Assembly: GCA_027422505.1 (NCBI GenBank)
Contig: JAPQWV010000481.1
Coordinates: forward strand, 124,001 to 188,000
Source: Craterostigma plantagineum
Lineage: Eukaryota > Streptophyta > Magnoliopsida > Lamiales > Linderniaceae
Length of the DNA: 64,000 nt
Direction of reading: 5' to 3'
The notes under the pieces: model-generated
Told to the model about the DNA's origin: nothing
The model's database searches: none
Seen by the model: the letters and a program-made list of their open reading frames with translations, nothing else
Part shown: positions 36,228 to 46,841 of the stretch, one piece after another
Layout of the letters: every line of letters starts with the position of its first letter
Numbering within the stretch: position 1 is the first letter of the stretch
Made by a program: the position numbers and the translations under genes

Positions 36228-36241
36228 CCCCCCCCCCCCCC
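36228..36241. repeat. Poly(C) tract, 14 bases
   Basis: Third long C run in a 7.8-kb stretch. It lies in noncoding Ty3-derived DNA (36050-36640) where I see only short unassigned minus-strand frames. Confidence 0.85.
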
Positions 36242-36639
36242 GGCCGAAGTCTCGACCACCTCATCAGGGACAACATTGGCTCTTTCCTTGGCCCGATCTT
36301 CCCCATTAGAGTGGGAGTCAAGCGTATCCTCCATGGGAGTGGTAGAGATGGAGGCAAGTTCTAGAGGAACCTCGCTTCCCTTCGACTCCGCCTGATAGCC
36401 CCCCTCGGGAGTTTCTTTGAGGGTGCGATGCACGCCGAGGAAATCGAAGTTGACGAGAACGATCATAGCCATGCTTACGAAATTGGGGAGATGCATCCAC
36501 AAAACCCGAAACTGAAGTACTTGAACATCTCAGTGCGGAAAGTGGGCTTCGAAATGAAGTCGCGAGACAAGGCCTCATCTAGTTGACGGCGAGTGGTCTC
36601 CTCTAGCTCTCGCTAGTCTCCTCCTCTTCCATTTACTCT

Positions 36640-37020
36640 CATCTTCAGTGCTCATGTAAACAATACTAAAATGCATGCTATATCATCATATATAGCAAAT
36701 AATTCATGTAGTCTCATATAAGCAAATAGCCACGTAATACACATTCATACACACAACTTATGTGTTGTAGTTGAAATTCCCACTTACCTGGTATCCTTAG
36801 CTATTAGCTTATCGGTAAGTTGCTAATCTTCAAACCCTAGGTATAGGAACATATAATTTAGGGTTTTGTTAGTCTAATTTTAATTTCAGTAAATTGGTTT
36901 AATTTGAAAACCCTAGTTTTGACTTATAAATCTGGAAACCCTAAATTTCGAATTTTAACTTAATTATTTTCAAGTTCATAAAAATCTTTGGTTGGATATT
37001 AGCTTAAATCTCGACATGAC
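36640..37020 (-). repeat. Fragment of the 6672-10639 LTR family
   Basis: In reverse complement this reads ATACCAGGTAAGTGG and CAACTACAACACATAA, as at about 9298-9335. The GGGTTTGAAGATT and AAACCCTAATT neighbourhood corresponds to 9170-9300. It is truncated on the right, where it meets the next LTR. Confidence 0.7.
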
Positions 37021-38173
37021 TTAAAAAATGGACGTGACGTGACGTGCAATGCACGTGGCCGTGACCGAGGGCAGAGAAGCCGACTGATGATGGTCACGGC
37101 CGTGACCGGCGACGCACTTGGCCGTGACCTTGGGCAGAAAAGCGAGACACGGGCGATGTTGGTCACGGCCGTGAAGGCCCATGTCCCAGGCCGTGACCGA
37201 CACGGGAATCAGTATAAAAAGCCCAAATTTGACCCCGAAAAACACACAACTTACCAAAGATCAAATCCAAACCATCTAGGGACGAATTTAGGGCGAAAAG
37301 AACACGGAATTACATCCCGGAGCGCAAGAGACGAAGCGACGACGAAATCACGCCTAATTGATCAGAGAACGAAGATTTATCAAGCAAGCATCAATAATTC
37401 GCCAGTATTCAAGATCATGAGTCTTCCTTCTCTGTTCTCTAATTCCCTCGTTGTTCTCTCGTCTATTATGCGTAGCTAAATCCCGTTTGTGTTTGGGATT
37501 AGATGAACGCTAGGATTAGTCGTATTTAAGACGTATATTATCGTGACTTTGTGTTTTTGACTATTTATCGTTCTATGAATATGTTTTGTCGCTTTAATAT
37601 GTCTATGTGTTAAAGTGATCGTGTGGAAAAACGTTTAGGGCGACAGCTAAACAACGTTTAGGCCGTTCATAGAAGATAGGATTCGAGTATAGGGCGAAAG
37701 CAAATACTCGATCCTCGCCGCTAGTAATTATTGAATTTTAGATCCCCGCAAGCGTTTAGGGCGACAGCAAATTTGCGAGCGGGTAGGAAATTACTGCGAT
37801 TTAGTCAAGATCACGTAGGAACGATTTTATTGTCTTAGTCGATAACACCTAGCGGGATTCGAATCCCGAGCACATCTTTGTTATCTGAAGCTTCGTATCA
37901 GTTTTAAAGCGTGTTATTTGAATCTCTAGTTGATTTAGGAGCAATCTGTTAGGTTAAGTCGTCAAACAATTTGCGTATTTTATTTAGGCTAAATATCGAG
38001 TCGATAGGTCATTACTAGTACTTGATTTATTCCTTGTGTTCGATACTCGTTTACTCACGTTGCTGCACTACAAACGATAGGTTCACTGCCTATCGCACGT
38101 TGGTGATAGTAATTAGGTAATCGTTTTAATTATTACTTGTCGCACTTTTCATTCACACACCACGTGTCGATCA
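37021..38173 (+). repeat. Ty3 LTR, 5'-truncated, plus orientation
   Basis: It is related in reverse complement to 38617-40076 and ends exactly at the LTR terminus ..GTCGATCA (38173). It contains GGTCACGGCCGTGA repeats followed by a TATA-like AGTATAAAAAGCCC at about 37210. The first ~200 bases of the LTR are missing; it abuts the fragment at 36640-37020. Confidence 0.85.
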
Positions 38174-38389
38174 GTCCGCTATGTCTACTTCTGTGTAGGG
38201 ACTATCCATGGCGGCCTCTACACGTGAGTGTTGGTTCGATTCCTGCGAACTATCTTCTGAATAGCTAACAAAATGGTTGTGAGAGCTAGTGGAGGCTCCT
38301 TCGATATCGTACTTAAGCTTCCTTCGTAACTTCCGCTCGAAATCTGGGTCTGCGTCAACGATGGGACCCGATGGATGGCTTCGGGTCAT
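38171..38389 (-). pseudogene. Ty3 gag N terminus, truncated
   Basis: The 72-codon frame starts MTRSHPSGPIVDADPDFERK about 205 bases beyond the primer site of the minus-strand element and runs until it is cut by the opposing LTR end at 38173. The position after LTR and primer site, and the Ser-rich hydrophilic sequence, fit the start of an Athila/Tat-type gag. There is no other coding in this element. Confidence 0.6.
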
Positions 38390-38593
38390 TCACCGCTGAA
38401 TCGTACCTTCAATGAGTGAAAACAAAAATTAGCAAAGGAATAAATAAATACGTCGAAAAGAATACGAGACTAATAACGACGCAGGAAACAACTAATGCAA
38501 ATAACACAAATAACGCAAATAGTGAAAACAAAGAAAACGTCAAAATAAAAGTGGCTAAAGTACCGAACTACGGTGTTCCTAATATCAATCTAT

Positions 38594-38611
38594 TCCCCGA
38601 CAACGGCGCCA
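38594..38611 (-). other. Primer binding site complementary to tRNA-Asp
   Basis: The minus strand reads TGGCGCCGTTGTCGGGGA. Plant tRNA-Asp ends ..TCCCCGGCAACGGCGCCA, so 17 of 18 bases match. It begins five bases after the LTR terminus ..CGATCA on that strand. Confidence 0.9.
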
Positions 38612-38616
38612 AAACT

Positions 38617-40076
38617 TGATCGACACGTGGTGTGTGAATGAAAAGTGCGACAAGTAATAATTAAAACGAATACCTAATTACTATCACCGACGTGCGATAG
38701 GCAGTGGACCTATCGTTTGTAGTGCAGTAAAGTGAGTAAACGAGTATCGAACACAAGGAATAAATCAAGTACTAGTAGTGACCTATCGACTCGATATTTA
38801 GCCTGATTAAAACACGCAGATTGTTTTATGACTTAACCTAACAGAGCGCTCCTAAATCAACTAGAAATTCAAAGAACATGCTTATAACTGATACGAAGCT
38901 TCAGATGATAAAGATGTGCTCGGGATTCGAATCCCGCTAAGTGTGATTGCCTAAGACAACGAAATATCGTGCCTACGTGATTCTTGACTAAATCGCAGTA
39001 ATTTTCCTACCCACTCGCGAATTTGTTGTCGCCCTAAACGCTCGTGGGGATCTAAAATTCAGTAATTACTAATAGCGAGGATCGAGTATTTGCTTTCGCC
39101 CTATACTCGAATCCTATCTTCTACGAACGGCCTAATCGTTGCTTAGCTGTCGTCCTAAACGATTTTCCATGCATTCACTTTAACACATAGACATATTAAA
39201 GCGAAGAAGTAATTTCATAGAACAATAAATAGTCAGAATACGCAAATCACGATAAACATGTCTTAAGTACGACTAATCTTAGCGTTCATCTAATCCCAAA
39301 CATAAAAGTGATTTAGCTACACATGATAGACGAGAAAACAACGAAAGAAATAAAGGATAAGGGCGAAGAATTCATGTTCTTGATATACGGATGATCTGCG
39401 ATGGAAGCGTTGAAGATTCTTCGTTCTTCGTTAAATTGGGCGTGATCTCGTCGATGATCCGTCTCTTGCGTTCCGGGACGCGATTCTGCGTTCTTTCGTG
39501 CTAATTTTCATCTCTAGGGTGATAGGGTTAATCTCTGGTCAGTGTCCCCTCTTTCTGAGCCGAATTCGGGCTTTTATATGAATTTTCGTAACGGTCACGG
39601 CCTGGGACATGGGCCGTCACGGCCGTGACCATCACCGACTCAAACTCTAAGCTTACTGCCACATGTCATGGCCTGGTGCATAGGGCGTCACGGCCGTGAC
39701 CATCTTCAGTAGAACTCTCTGCCAAGCGTCACGGCCAAGTGCATTAGGTGTCACGACCGTGACCTTCTCTTTGGTTGGTCTCTGTCCCCTGTCACGGCCT
39801 GGTGCACTAGGTGTCACGGCCATGACCTTCTTTTTGGTTAGTCTCTGGCGGTTGTCACGGCCTGTGACAGGGGTGTCACGGCCGTGACGATGTGCTGTTT
39901 TTCGCACACTTGCTCCGTTTCGCCTCGTTTTCGCTCCTTTTCGCCCGAAACTCGTCCTAAACTCTTTCAACAATAAAATAAGTGTAACTATGTCGAATAA
40001 CTACATAAATTGATTGCTAAAACTATATTATACCCCAATTAAATACTACGATAAACGCATTGCAATGCGTTTATCA
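38617..40076 (-). repeat. Ty3 5' LTR, complete, minus orientation
   Basis: On the minus strand it starts TGATAAACGCATTGC at 40076 and ends ..CGATCA at 38617, 1460 bp. It holds about five TCACGGCCGTGA-type repeats (39590-39895) upstream of a TATATAAAAG box (about 39570 on the plus coordinate) and a tRNA-Asp primer site beyond. It differs from the plus-strand relative at 37021-38173 by several percent, so they are separate insertions of one family. Confidence 0.9.
39590..39895 (-). promoter_or_regulatory. TCACGGCCGTGA palindrome array upstream of the LTR TATA box
   Basis: The 12-base palindrome TCACGGCCGTGA and variants recur every ~60-70 bases, alternating with half-sites such as CAGGCCGTGAC. 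The array ends about 20-30 bases before TATATAAAAG, where an enhancer would lie. The relative at 37040-37200 has the same arrangement. Function is inferred from position only. Confidence 0.6.
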
Positions 40077-40079
40077 GCC

Positions 40080-42765
40080 GCCGATGCGGGAAGCTCGACC
40101 ATTGGGCCCGGAGTGCTGGTCTAAGCCCAAGAAGGAGCAGGACCCTGCGGTCCAGGATGAGGAGGAGGCCTCACTCTGTCTCGCAAAGTGCTCCCCCATT
40201 CTCTCCCTACCGACGCTGCAATCGAAGCCAATTTCGGCGGTCGAGCCGCTCGCCAGGGCTGATCCAGCACCGCTAGGAGCATCGCATCAGCATAGAGGAG
40301 GCAGATCTGTGCAGGTGTCATTTACGGGCCAGATCAAGATCCACGAAGAGAAGGTGTTCGCAGGAGCGGGAGGCGGAGACGTGGATCCTGGACTCGGGGG
40401 CAACCAATCACATGTCCGGGTCCAGGGCTGCCTTCTCGAAGCCCGACGTGGCGATGCGCGGCACCACGGAGTGAAGGGCGGCGCAACGTCGTCTTTGTGT
40501 GCAAAAATGGGGAGCTTCGAACATTCACTGGGGTCTACTTCATTCCGCGATTGACGACGAACATCATGAGCTTGGGCCAGCTCGACGAGGGCCACTTCAA
40601 GATCCACATCAACGCTGGCGTGATGCGGATGCGGTAGCTCGGCGGTCAACTATTGGCAAGGGTGACACGCGAGGCGAACCGCCTGTACCTGCTCCGGCTC
40701 AAGATAGCACAACCGACGTGCTTAGCGGTGCACGGGCATGGCGACGAGGTGGCATGGCGCTGGCATGATCACTACTTCCATGTCAACATGGCGGCGCTCC
40801 GAAAGCTAGCTCGGGAGGAGCTGGTGCGCGGTCTGCCGGAGATCGAACGGTGGACCAGCTGTGCGACATGCCTAGCTCAGAAGCAGAGGCGCACCCCATT
40901 TCTGGCGACCCTGTCACGAAGCGTGTCCATGTGACGCGCGACGTGGTATTCGACGAGGGAGCCCAGTAGGACTGGAGTTCTATAGAGGTCTATGGCAAGT
41001 CGAAAGGCGGCGACGAGGTGTTCACGGTGGAGTCCTCCATCACGAACCAGGGATCTCCGATGGCCGAGGGCATTGAGGAGACACCTGGAACTGTAACTCA
41101 GGAGGGAAAGCTGACGCCGCCGGCATCGCCTCATGGTGGTGGAGGCGTTGTACATGAGGGACCCAGCGGGGTAAAAGAGGTAGAGTTCGCCTCACTACCG
41201 AGCGAGACCGGTGAGCACCTAGACGCCGACCACGACGACGACGCTCCCCTTCGATTTCGGAGAATTGACAACATCATTGGGCCGGCTTTGCCGCGTGGCT
41301 TCGCACCACGGGCACTGATCGCGGAGGAGCTCCACGCCATGAGCTTCGACGAACCTGCATCGTTCGCCGAGGCGGAACGCATCCCCAACTGTAGGACCCA
41401 ACTGTAGGAAGACAATGATGGAGGAGATGGACTCGATTGAGGGCAACCGGACGTGGTTTCTCACCGTCCTCCCATCGGGCCGTCAAGCGATCGGCTTGAA
41501 GTGGGTCTTTAAGGTGAAGAGGGACGAGCACGGGGCGGTGTCCAAGCATAAGGCACGCCTCGTGGTGAAGGGTTACGCGCAACGGCAGGCATCGACTATG
41601 ACGAAGTGTTCGTGCAGTGGCGCGGCTGGACTCGGTGCGCTTGATCATCGCCCTCGCAGCGCACAAAGGATGAGAGGTGCACCACATGGACGTCGAGTCG
41701 GCGTTCTTGAACGGAGACCTGAAGGATGAGGTCTACGTCGAGCAGCCATCGGGGTTTGTCATCACCGACAAGGAGCACAAGGTGCTCAAGCTCCGTAAGT
41801 CACTGTACGGGCTGCATCAAGTGCCGCGTGCGTGGAACGCGAAGCTGGAGAGCATGCTGTTGTCGTTTGGCTTTAGGAAGAGCCCATCGGAACACGCCAT
41901 CTACATCAGGCAGAATGACGACAAGCAGCTGATGATCGGGGTCTATGTCGATGACCTCGTGATCACCGGCTCGAACGGAGGCGACATCAAGTCATTCAAG
42001 GAGTAGATGGCGGGCGCATTCAAGATGAGTGACCTCGGCCTGCTTCACTACTACCTCAGCATTGAAGTGAAGCAGGGCACGGGGGGATCTCGCTGAGCCA
42101 GGGCGCCTAGGCCGACAAGATCCTGGAGAAGTGTGGCATGGTAGGGTGTAACCCATGTCACGTGCCCATGGAACCGCGCCTGAAGTTGAGCAAGCTCAGC
42201 ACAGAGCCGCCGGTCGATGCGACGACATACATGTGCGTCGTCAGGAGCTTGAGGTACTTGGTCAACACTCGCCCCGATCTAGCATTTGCGGTTGGCTATA
42301 TGAGTCGGTTCCTGGAGGATCCACGCGAGGATCACCTCGTAGCTGTGAAGTGCATCCTGCGCTATGTGGCTGGGACCCAAGATTGGGGACTCTAGTTCGG
42401 CAGGAGGGAGAAGGAGGAGTCTTATCTGACAGGCTTCAGCGACAGTGATTCCGTCAGGGATGTTGATGCAAGTAAAAGCACAACTGGCGTGATTTTCTTC
42501 CTCAGCGGGAGCCCGATCACCTGGCAATCCATGAAGCAGAAGGTGGTGGCTCAGTCCAGCGGTGAGGCAGAGTATATAGCAGCTGCTAATACTGCTTGTC
42601 AAGCATTGTGGCGCTCATGTATTGTCTGAGGTGCAGGGAACATCAGAAAGAGCGCCAATGCTGAGGGTGGACAATAAGTTCGCCATTGCTTTGATCAAGA
42701 ATCCAGTACGGACAAAGTAAGCACATTCGAGTGAAATACCACATTCGAGTGAAATACCAGTGGAG
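40080..42765 (+). pseudogene. GC-rich Ty1/copia gag-pol fragment, integrase core deleted
   Basis: Recognisable blocks in order: end of the gag zinc-knuckle region (ECWSKPKKEQ, 40100); protease WILDSGATNHMSG (about 40386-40424); GAG-pre-integrase with WHDHYFHVNMAALRKLAREE (40757-40930); an integrase tail, RVHVTRDVVFDEG (about 40920); reverse transcriptase with WVFKVKRDEHG and the VYVDDLVITG active site (41415-42006); RNase H with STTGVIFFLSGSPITWQS (about 42400-42620). The catalytic integrase core is absent between about 40905 and 40920. Frameshifts and stops are frequent. GC content is far above the surroundings. Neither LTR is present. The 3' end carries a 17-base tandem duplication of CATTCGAGTGAAATACC. 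Confidence 0.93.
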
Positions 42766-42889
42766 AGCGAACGAAGAAGAATTTACTCACCCAACCCTTA
42801 TGGGAAGATGGGTTACCTTGGATAAGCTCTTCGGCGTTGGTAGGGGAGAAGAAGAATTTACCTGCCTCCTTTCGATTTATTCGCATGAG

Positions 42890-43495
42890 TTAACTGATCG
42901 TGGTTCGGGATGGAGAACAATCGAAACGGCTCAAAAGAATAGCTAAAGAGAGCAGAAGGCCGATAGAATTGGGAGCAAGCTGAGCGGGCGAGATCCCATA
43001 ATAATTGAAAATGTCGACTAGAAAATTTGGGAAGAGGGAACCTAAGCCCCATCGCCACTTGATCCACGAAATAGGTGCACCCTCAGGGGGGTCGCTAGCC
43101 ATATCTAGAGGTGAGGGAGCACGGACTTCAAACTCGTCGGGCATCCCAGAACGAGCTCGAAGACGAGGAATGTGTGACGAAGTAAAGGATGAGACTTTAA
43201 TTCGATGCCACGGAAGACCCCGACGACCCTTTTCTACCTTTCTAACCCAATTCTTAAAGCCATTCTTAAACTCCTTGGGATCGTAATAAGCTTCTTTGAG
43301 AGGAAGTGGAGGTAAAGGGGTCAAGAGGGGAGAAGGAGACGCGGCTGCAGCTGAAGAGGCGACCGTGCGTAAATCACCCGGGGCGCTCGTGACTTTACTC
43401 GACGAAATCAAAATCCTATCATCTTCTATGACAGCCCCATCGTCAATCAAGGAATCGCTATCGCTACTTAAATTAATCCGATTGGAATCCGCCAT
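42890..43495 (-). CDS. Putative gypsy-type transposon protein (PF04195-like), fragment
   Basis: A 201-codon open frame starts MADSNRINLSSDSDSLIDDG. After a Ser/Pro-rich linker it reaches residues ~125-190, which contain the pattern seen in the plant family named putative gypsy type transposon (PF04195): SLFPNFLVDIFNYYGISPAQ followed by LAPNSIG. In intact elements this domain precedes a long coiled coil and is not the catalytic part. The frame ends abruptly with unrelated residues where it meets the copia fragment, so it is truncated. It is transposon-derived, not a host gene. Confidence 0.65.
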   Translation of the reverse strand: MADSNRINLSSDSDSLIDDGAVIEDDRILISSSKVTSAPGDLRTVASSAAAASPSPLLTPLPPLPLKEAYYDPKEFKNGFKNWVRKVEKGRRGLPWHRIKVSSFTSSHIPRLRARSGMPDEFEVRAPSPLDMASDPPEGAPISWIKWRWGLGSLFPNFLVDIFNYYGISPAQLAPNSIGLLLSLAILLSRFDCSPSRTTIS

Positions 43496-43879
43496 TACGT
43501 CAACCTAGGAAAACCCTCTCACTACCCGAAGAAGCCCCGTCGTTGCCAGAGGAAGCTCTACCGCTACCCAACCCCAAAGAAAAACTATGACTATTGATAC
43601 GAGACATAACTAAAGGAGAAAAGAGAAGGAACTTATGAGGAGGAGGGACTCGATCCGGTCGCTAGAGAGGAGGCACGAGCCCCAAATTGGAGGAATGGTG
43701 AAAGGAGAAATGAGATAGATGAAAGGGCATGTAGGTCCTAGAAGATGAAGAGGGACCATTGGATGAGATTAAGATCGATGGTAGGCAAGGACTGGGTCAA
43801 TTGGAATTTTTTGGGAGGGAATTTTCCCACCCAAAGTGGTCTAAACTCGAGCCTATGAAAGATCAACACGTGGCGAGTT

Positions 43880-44300
43880 GAAGAAGCAAATTATCCGCCC
43901 GAAATTGTAGTTCTGGTCTGGAAACCACGCATCTGGTCGGGAAATCATACTTCTGGTCTGGAAGTCGCATCTTCTGGTCTAGAAATTACACCTATGGTCG
44001 GGAAACTACGCCCCTGGTCTGGATACCACGCCTCTGGTCGGGAAATCACACTTTTGGTCTGGATGTCTTGTCTTCTGGTCTGAAAATCACACCTTTGGTT
44101 GGGAAATCGCGCCTCTAGTCTGGAAATCACACCTATGGTTGGGAAACTACGCCTCTGGTCTGGATATCAGGCCTCTGGTCGGGAAATCACGCTTTTGATT
44201 TGGAAATCTCGTCTTCTGGTCTGAAAATCACACCTCTGGTTGGGAAATCACGCCTCTGGTCCGGAAATTAAATTTTTTGGTCGGGAAATTATACAATCTG
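43880..44300. repeat. 20-bp minisatellite with 141-bp higher-order repeat
   Basis: The monomer TCTGGTCGGGAAATCACGCC and variants repeat about 20 times. A block of seven monomers starting CACCTATGGT at 43989 repeats at 44130 with the same variant order (ACTACGC, CTGGAT, TCTTCTGGTCTGAAAATC). Higher-order structure in an otherwise simple array indicates recent amplification of a seven-monomer unit. Confidence 0.9.
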
Positions 44301-44301
44301 G

Positions 44302-44902
44302 TCAGGAAAAACACAACGGTTCTTGAGTTATTTCACAATTAAATGGAATGGCTTCTATGTGCTCTTCTGGATTTGACTCCATGTGGTTCGAGTGTACTTC
44401 TTGTTCGCGTTCAGATATTGCATTTTTTAGCTTTTCCGATTGGGCCGTTAGATTCTTCATCTCCGCTTTTACTCTGAAAACTCGTAGAAGTAGTTGTACG
44501 ACTACTGTCTTCTCACTGCCATCTTCTCGAGCGCTATCTCCCAATCGGCTTTTTCTTTTTGAGGTGGAGTAATCTGTTGTTGGGCATGTCTTTCAGTTAA
44601 TGGTGGCTCACATGACACTGCCATCTTTTCGAGCGCTATCTCCCAAGCGGCTTTTTCTTTTTGAGGTGGAGTAAAGTAATCAGACGAGGGAGAATGTGAA
44701 TAATTGTAGTTGTAAGAGTAGCAATTCTCCCCTCGTCCATCATACCACGATCGTGGAGGCTCGTAACTATTGTACTTGCATTCACTAGTGAGATGTTGGC
44801 ATCCGCAAAAATCGGACTCCAGTTCATCATCGGATGTCGCATTGCGAGTATCGCTGCATCCCTTATCCTACAAAACAAAAACGAGAAAGATGAGAGTATC
44901 AA
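44302..44902 (-). pseudogene. Ty3 gag-like remnant, broken
   Basis: On the minus strand from the primer site inwards, short open stretches include SWYDGRGENCYSYNYNYSHS and PPQKEKAAWEIALEKMA. The latter is repeated after about 75 bases. It lies where gag of the element with LTR at 45019 should start. Stops break it, and it runs into the minisatellite. Confidence 0.55.
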
Positions 44903-44904
44903 CG

Positions 44905-44931
44905 AATAATAATAATAATAATAATAATAAA
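44905..44931. repeat. (AAT)n microsatellite
   Basis: About nine AAT units in the leader of the minus-strand Ty3 element. Confidence 0.9.
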
Positions 44932-44994
44932 ATATTAATAGCTAAAAGATCTAAACTAAAACTTAGAATAACTCCTAAAATTAATATAATGTTG

Positions 44995-45012
44995 TCCCCG
45001 ACAACGGCGTCA
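44995..45012 (-). other. tRNA-Asp-type primer binding site
   Basis: The minus strand reads TGACGCCGTTGTCGGGGA, matching the tRNA-Asp 3' end complement at 16 of 18 positions. It lies six bases beyond an LTR end ..GCGTGTCA. Confidence 0.8.
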
Positions 45013-45018
45013 AAAAGT

Positions 45019-46060
45019 TGACACGCTCAAATACTAGCAAGTGTACTAGGTCGTGCAAGTAGTAAAACAGACGAAGCCCAAGTATCGATCCACGAAGACA
45101 GCTCGATTAATTTTAAGATGATATTTCTAATTATAATTTAGACTAACGGGATTTTTATAGTTTTTATAAGTTTATAAAAGAGATAAAAGACGCAAATAAC
45201 AAAATAAACGCAAATAAAACAGATGAGGATAGAGCAGTTGACGACGATGTGATAAGACACATGCTCGGCACGAAATATTCATATGTCTTTATGCAATCTC
45301 ATCTATCTAATCAACATGAATTAAGTCAATGTGGAATTTCCTAATATATGTGCTACCCGTTATTCACGTAACTAGCAACCCTACATGAATAGTGAACCAA
45401 TCAACTATATTCCTATATGACTGTAGTTCCTACACGTGCATTTACTCTTCGTGAAATTCCCCGAGTTCCATCTCTGGTCGATTTTACGTAGTGATGTTCG
45501 ATATTTTGATATAACCTTTCTAATCGCCTTTTCGGTCTCATGTACTAGGTCAAGAATCGTGTGCGCGGTGGCCGATCACACACACGTCAATAAACTCAAA
45601 TAAAGAACACATAACTTAAATCATATGATTAAGTAAGATAATAATAGCATTAATACGAAGTCATAATCCGGTCTCACACGGCCTCAATCACAAAAGAAAT
45701 TAGGCCAACATATCCATAAACGAAGACGACAATGAATCGAAAGAAAACATCGTCGTAAACGAAATATTAAAAGGTAAGAAATTCGCCCCCTTTTACGGTA
45801 CTCGAATTATCTCGCTCTTAGCCGTCGATTATGTTCGCTCGCAGCCGTCGTTCGCAGCCGTCGGCTCTTCTTCTTTCAGCCGTCAAAAGCTTCCCTCGAT
45901 TATTCCCTGCCCAAAAGCCTTCTTCCCTTTTTTTTTTATTGTTGTGCGCCTCCTTAAATAGCATTAGAATCCACCGACTCAATCTCTCCACATCCTATCT
46001 TCTCGCACATATCAGCATCCAAAGTTTAAATGGGAAGATTTGGTCATGAGGTTTGATTTC
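45019..46060 (-). repeat. Ty3 5' LTR, minus orientation, outer edge uncertain
   Basis: The inner end is fixed by CA next to the primer site at 45019. The outer end must lie between the copia LTR stub (46088) and about 46040, but the exact TG was not fixed. A TATTTAAGG box on the minus strand at about 45955 could be the promoter. There is no open frame of interest. Confidence 0.65.
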
Positions 46061-46087
46061 CTTGCCCGTGCGTTGATATAGTGTGGG

Positions 46088-46265
46088 TGATAACGGATAA
46101 TCTCAAATCCCATAATTATCTCATTGATTATATTCATAATATTTTCATTTATGATAGTTTATTTTCCTTTATGATGTATATATATTTTTCTTATTTATTT
46201 CATATGTAATCTCTATATATTGGAGTAGCAATATAGTTTATATTCAGAGGAAAAATATGCTATCA
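46088..46265 (+). repeat. Ty1/copia LTR stub
   Basis: Starts TGATAACGGATAATC and ends ..GCTATCA, 178 bp. It is followed directly by TGGTATCAG (46266-46274), the classical initiator-tRNA-Met primer site of copia elements, and a possible gag start ATGGCACAAAACATGG at 46319. The rest of the element is missing. Confidence 0.85.
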
Positions 46266-46654
46266 TGGTATCAGCCTAATACTACGATCCTTCTCTTTCT
46301 CTTCCCCGTTCTTCCTCCATGGCACAAAACATGGATAAACTTCCATTCGCCACTCTCATCCATATGATAACAATCAAACATGGATAAACATTCCACTCTT
46401 TGAATCAATAGTTAGTGGATAGTTTTTCTTTAATTATTATTTATTATTATACTAGATAAAGTAAATTGACAGATCAATTACAATCAAAATTACAGTTTTT
46501 ATAAGGCTTAGAACGTTTATAAAAGAGTATATATCTCGAATTCATCGTGACTATATGGGAGTTATAAATATTTTATGAATATGACGAGAGATTAAAAGTT
46601 ATGGCCAAGGCTCAACTTGAGTCCAACCTATTATATATTTTTTGGGATCGAACC

Positions 46655-46761
46655 TAGGGGCACGTGAGGCCCCTACTGTGGGTCGGCGATCGGGCGGCGG
46701 ACATTTGCGTCGCTTCTAGCCCGGATTCTGACTTAGAGGCGTTCAGTCATAATCCAGCGCA
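46655..46761 (-). rRNA. Fragment of 25S rRNA 3' end (antisense)
   Basis: The minus strand carries the conserved 25S 3'-terminal region: TGCGCTGGATTATGACTGAA, CGCCTCTAAGTCAGAATCC, then GGGCTAGAAGCGACGC and GGGGCCTC. About 107 bases are recognisable with a few mismatches. It is not part of an rDNA unit. Confidence 0.88.
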
Positions 46762-46841
46762 TCGTCGGGGCAAGGGCCAGGCCCCGATGAGTAGGAGGGC
46801 ACGGCGGTCGCTGCGAAACCCCGAGCGCGAGCCCGGACGGA
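46762..46841 (+). rRNA. Fragment of 25S rRNA internal region (sense)
   Basis: The plus strand carries TCGGGGCAAGGGCCAGGCCC, then GATGAGTAGGAGGGC.CGGCGGTCGCTG, from the interior of plant 25S rRNA. It is joined head-on to the antisense 3'-end fragment with no spacer. About 80 bases are recognisable. Confidence 0.85.

Noticed and set aside
38594..38611. tRNA-Asp 3'-end match as a tRNA gene
   Set aside because: Only 18 bases match, placed next to an LTR end; it is a primer binding site and no cloverleaf surrounds it.
45831..46049. 72-codon frame with a hydrophobic Leu-rich stretch
   Set aside because: Lies inside a Ty3 LTR, antisense to its transcription, with no homology.
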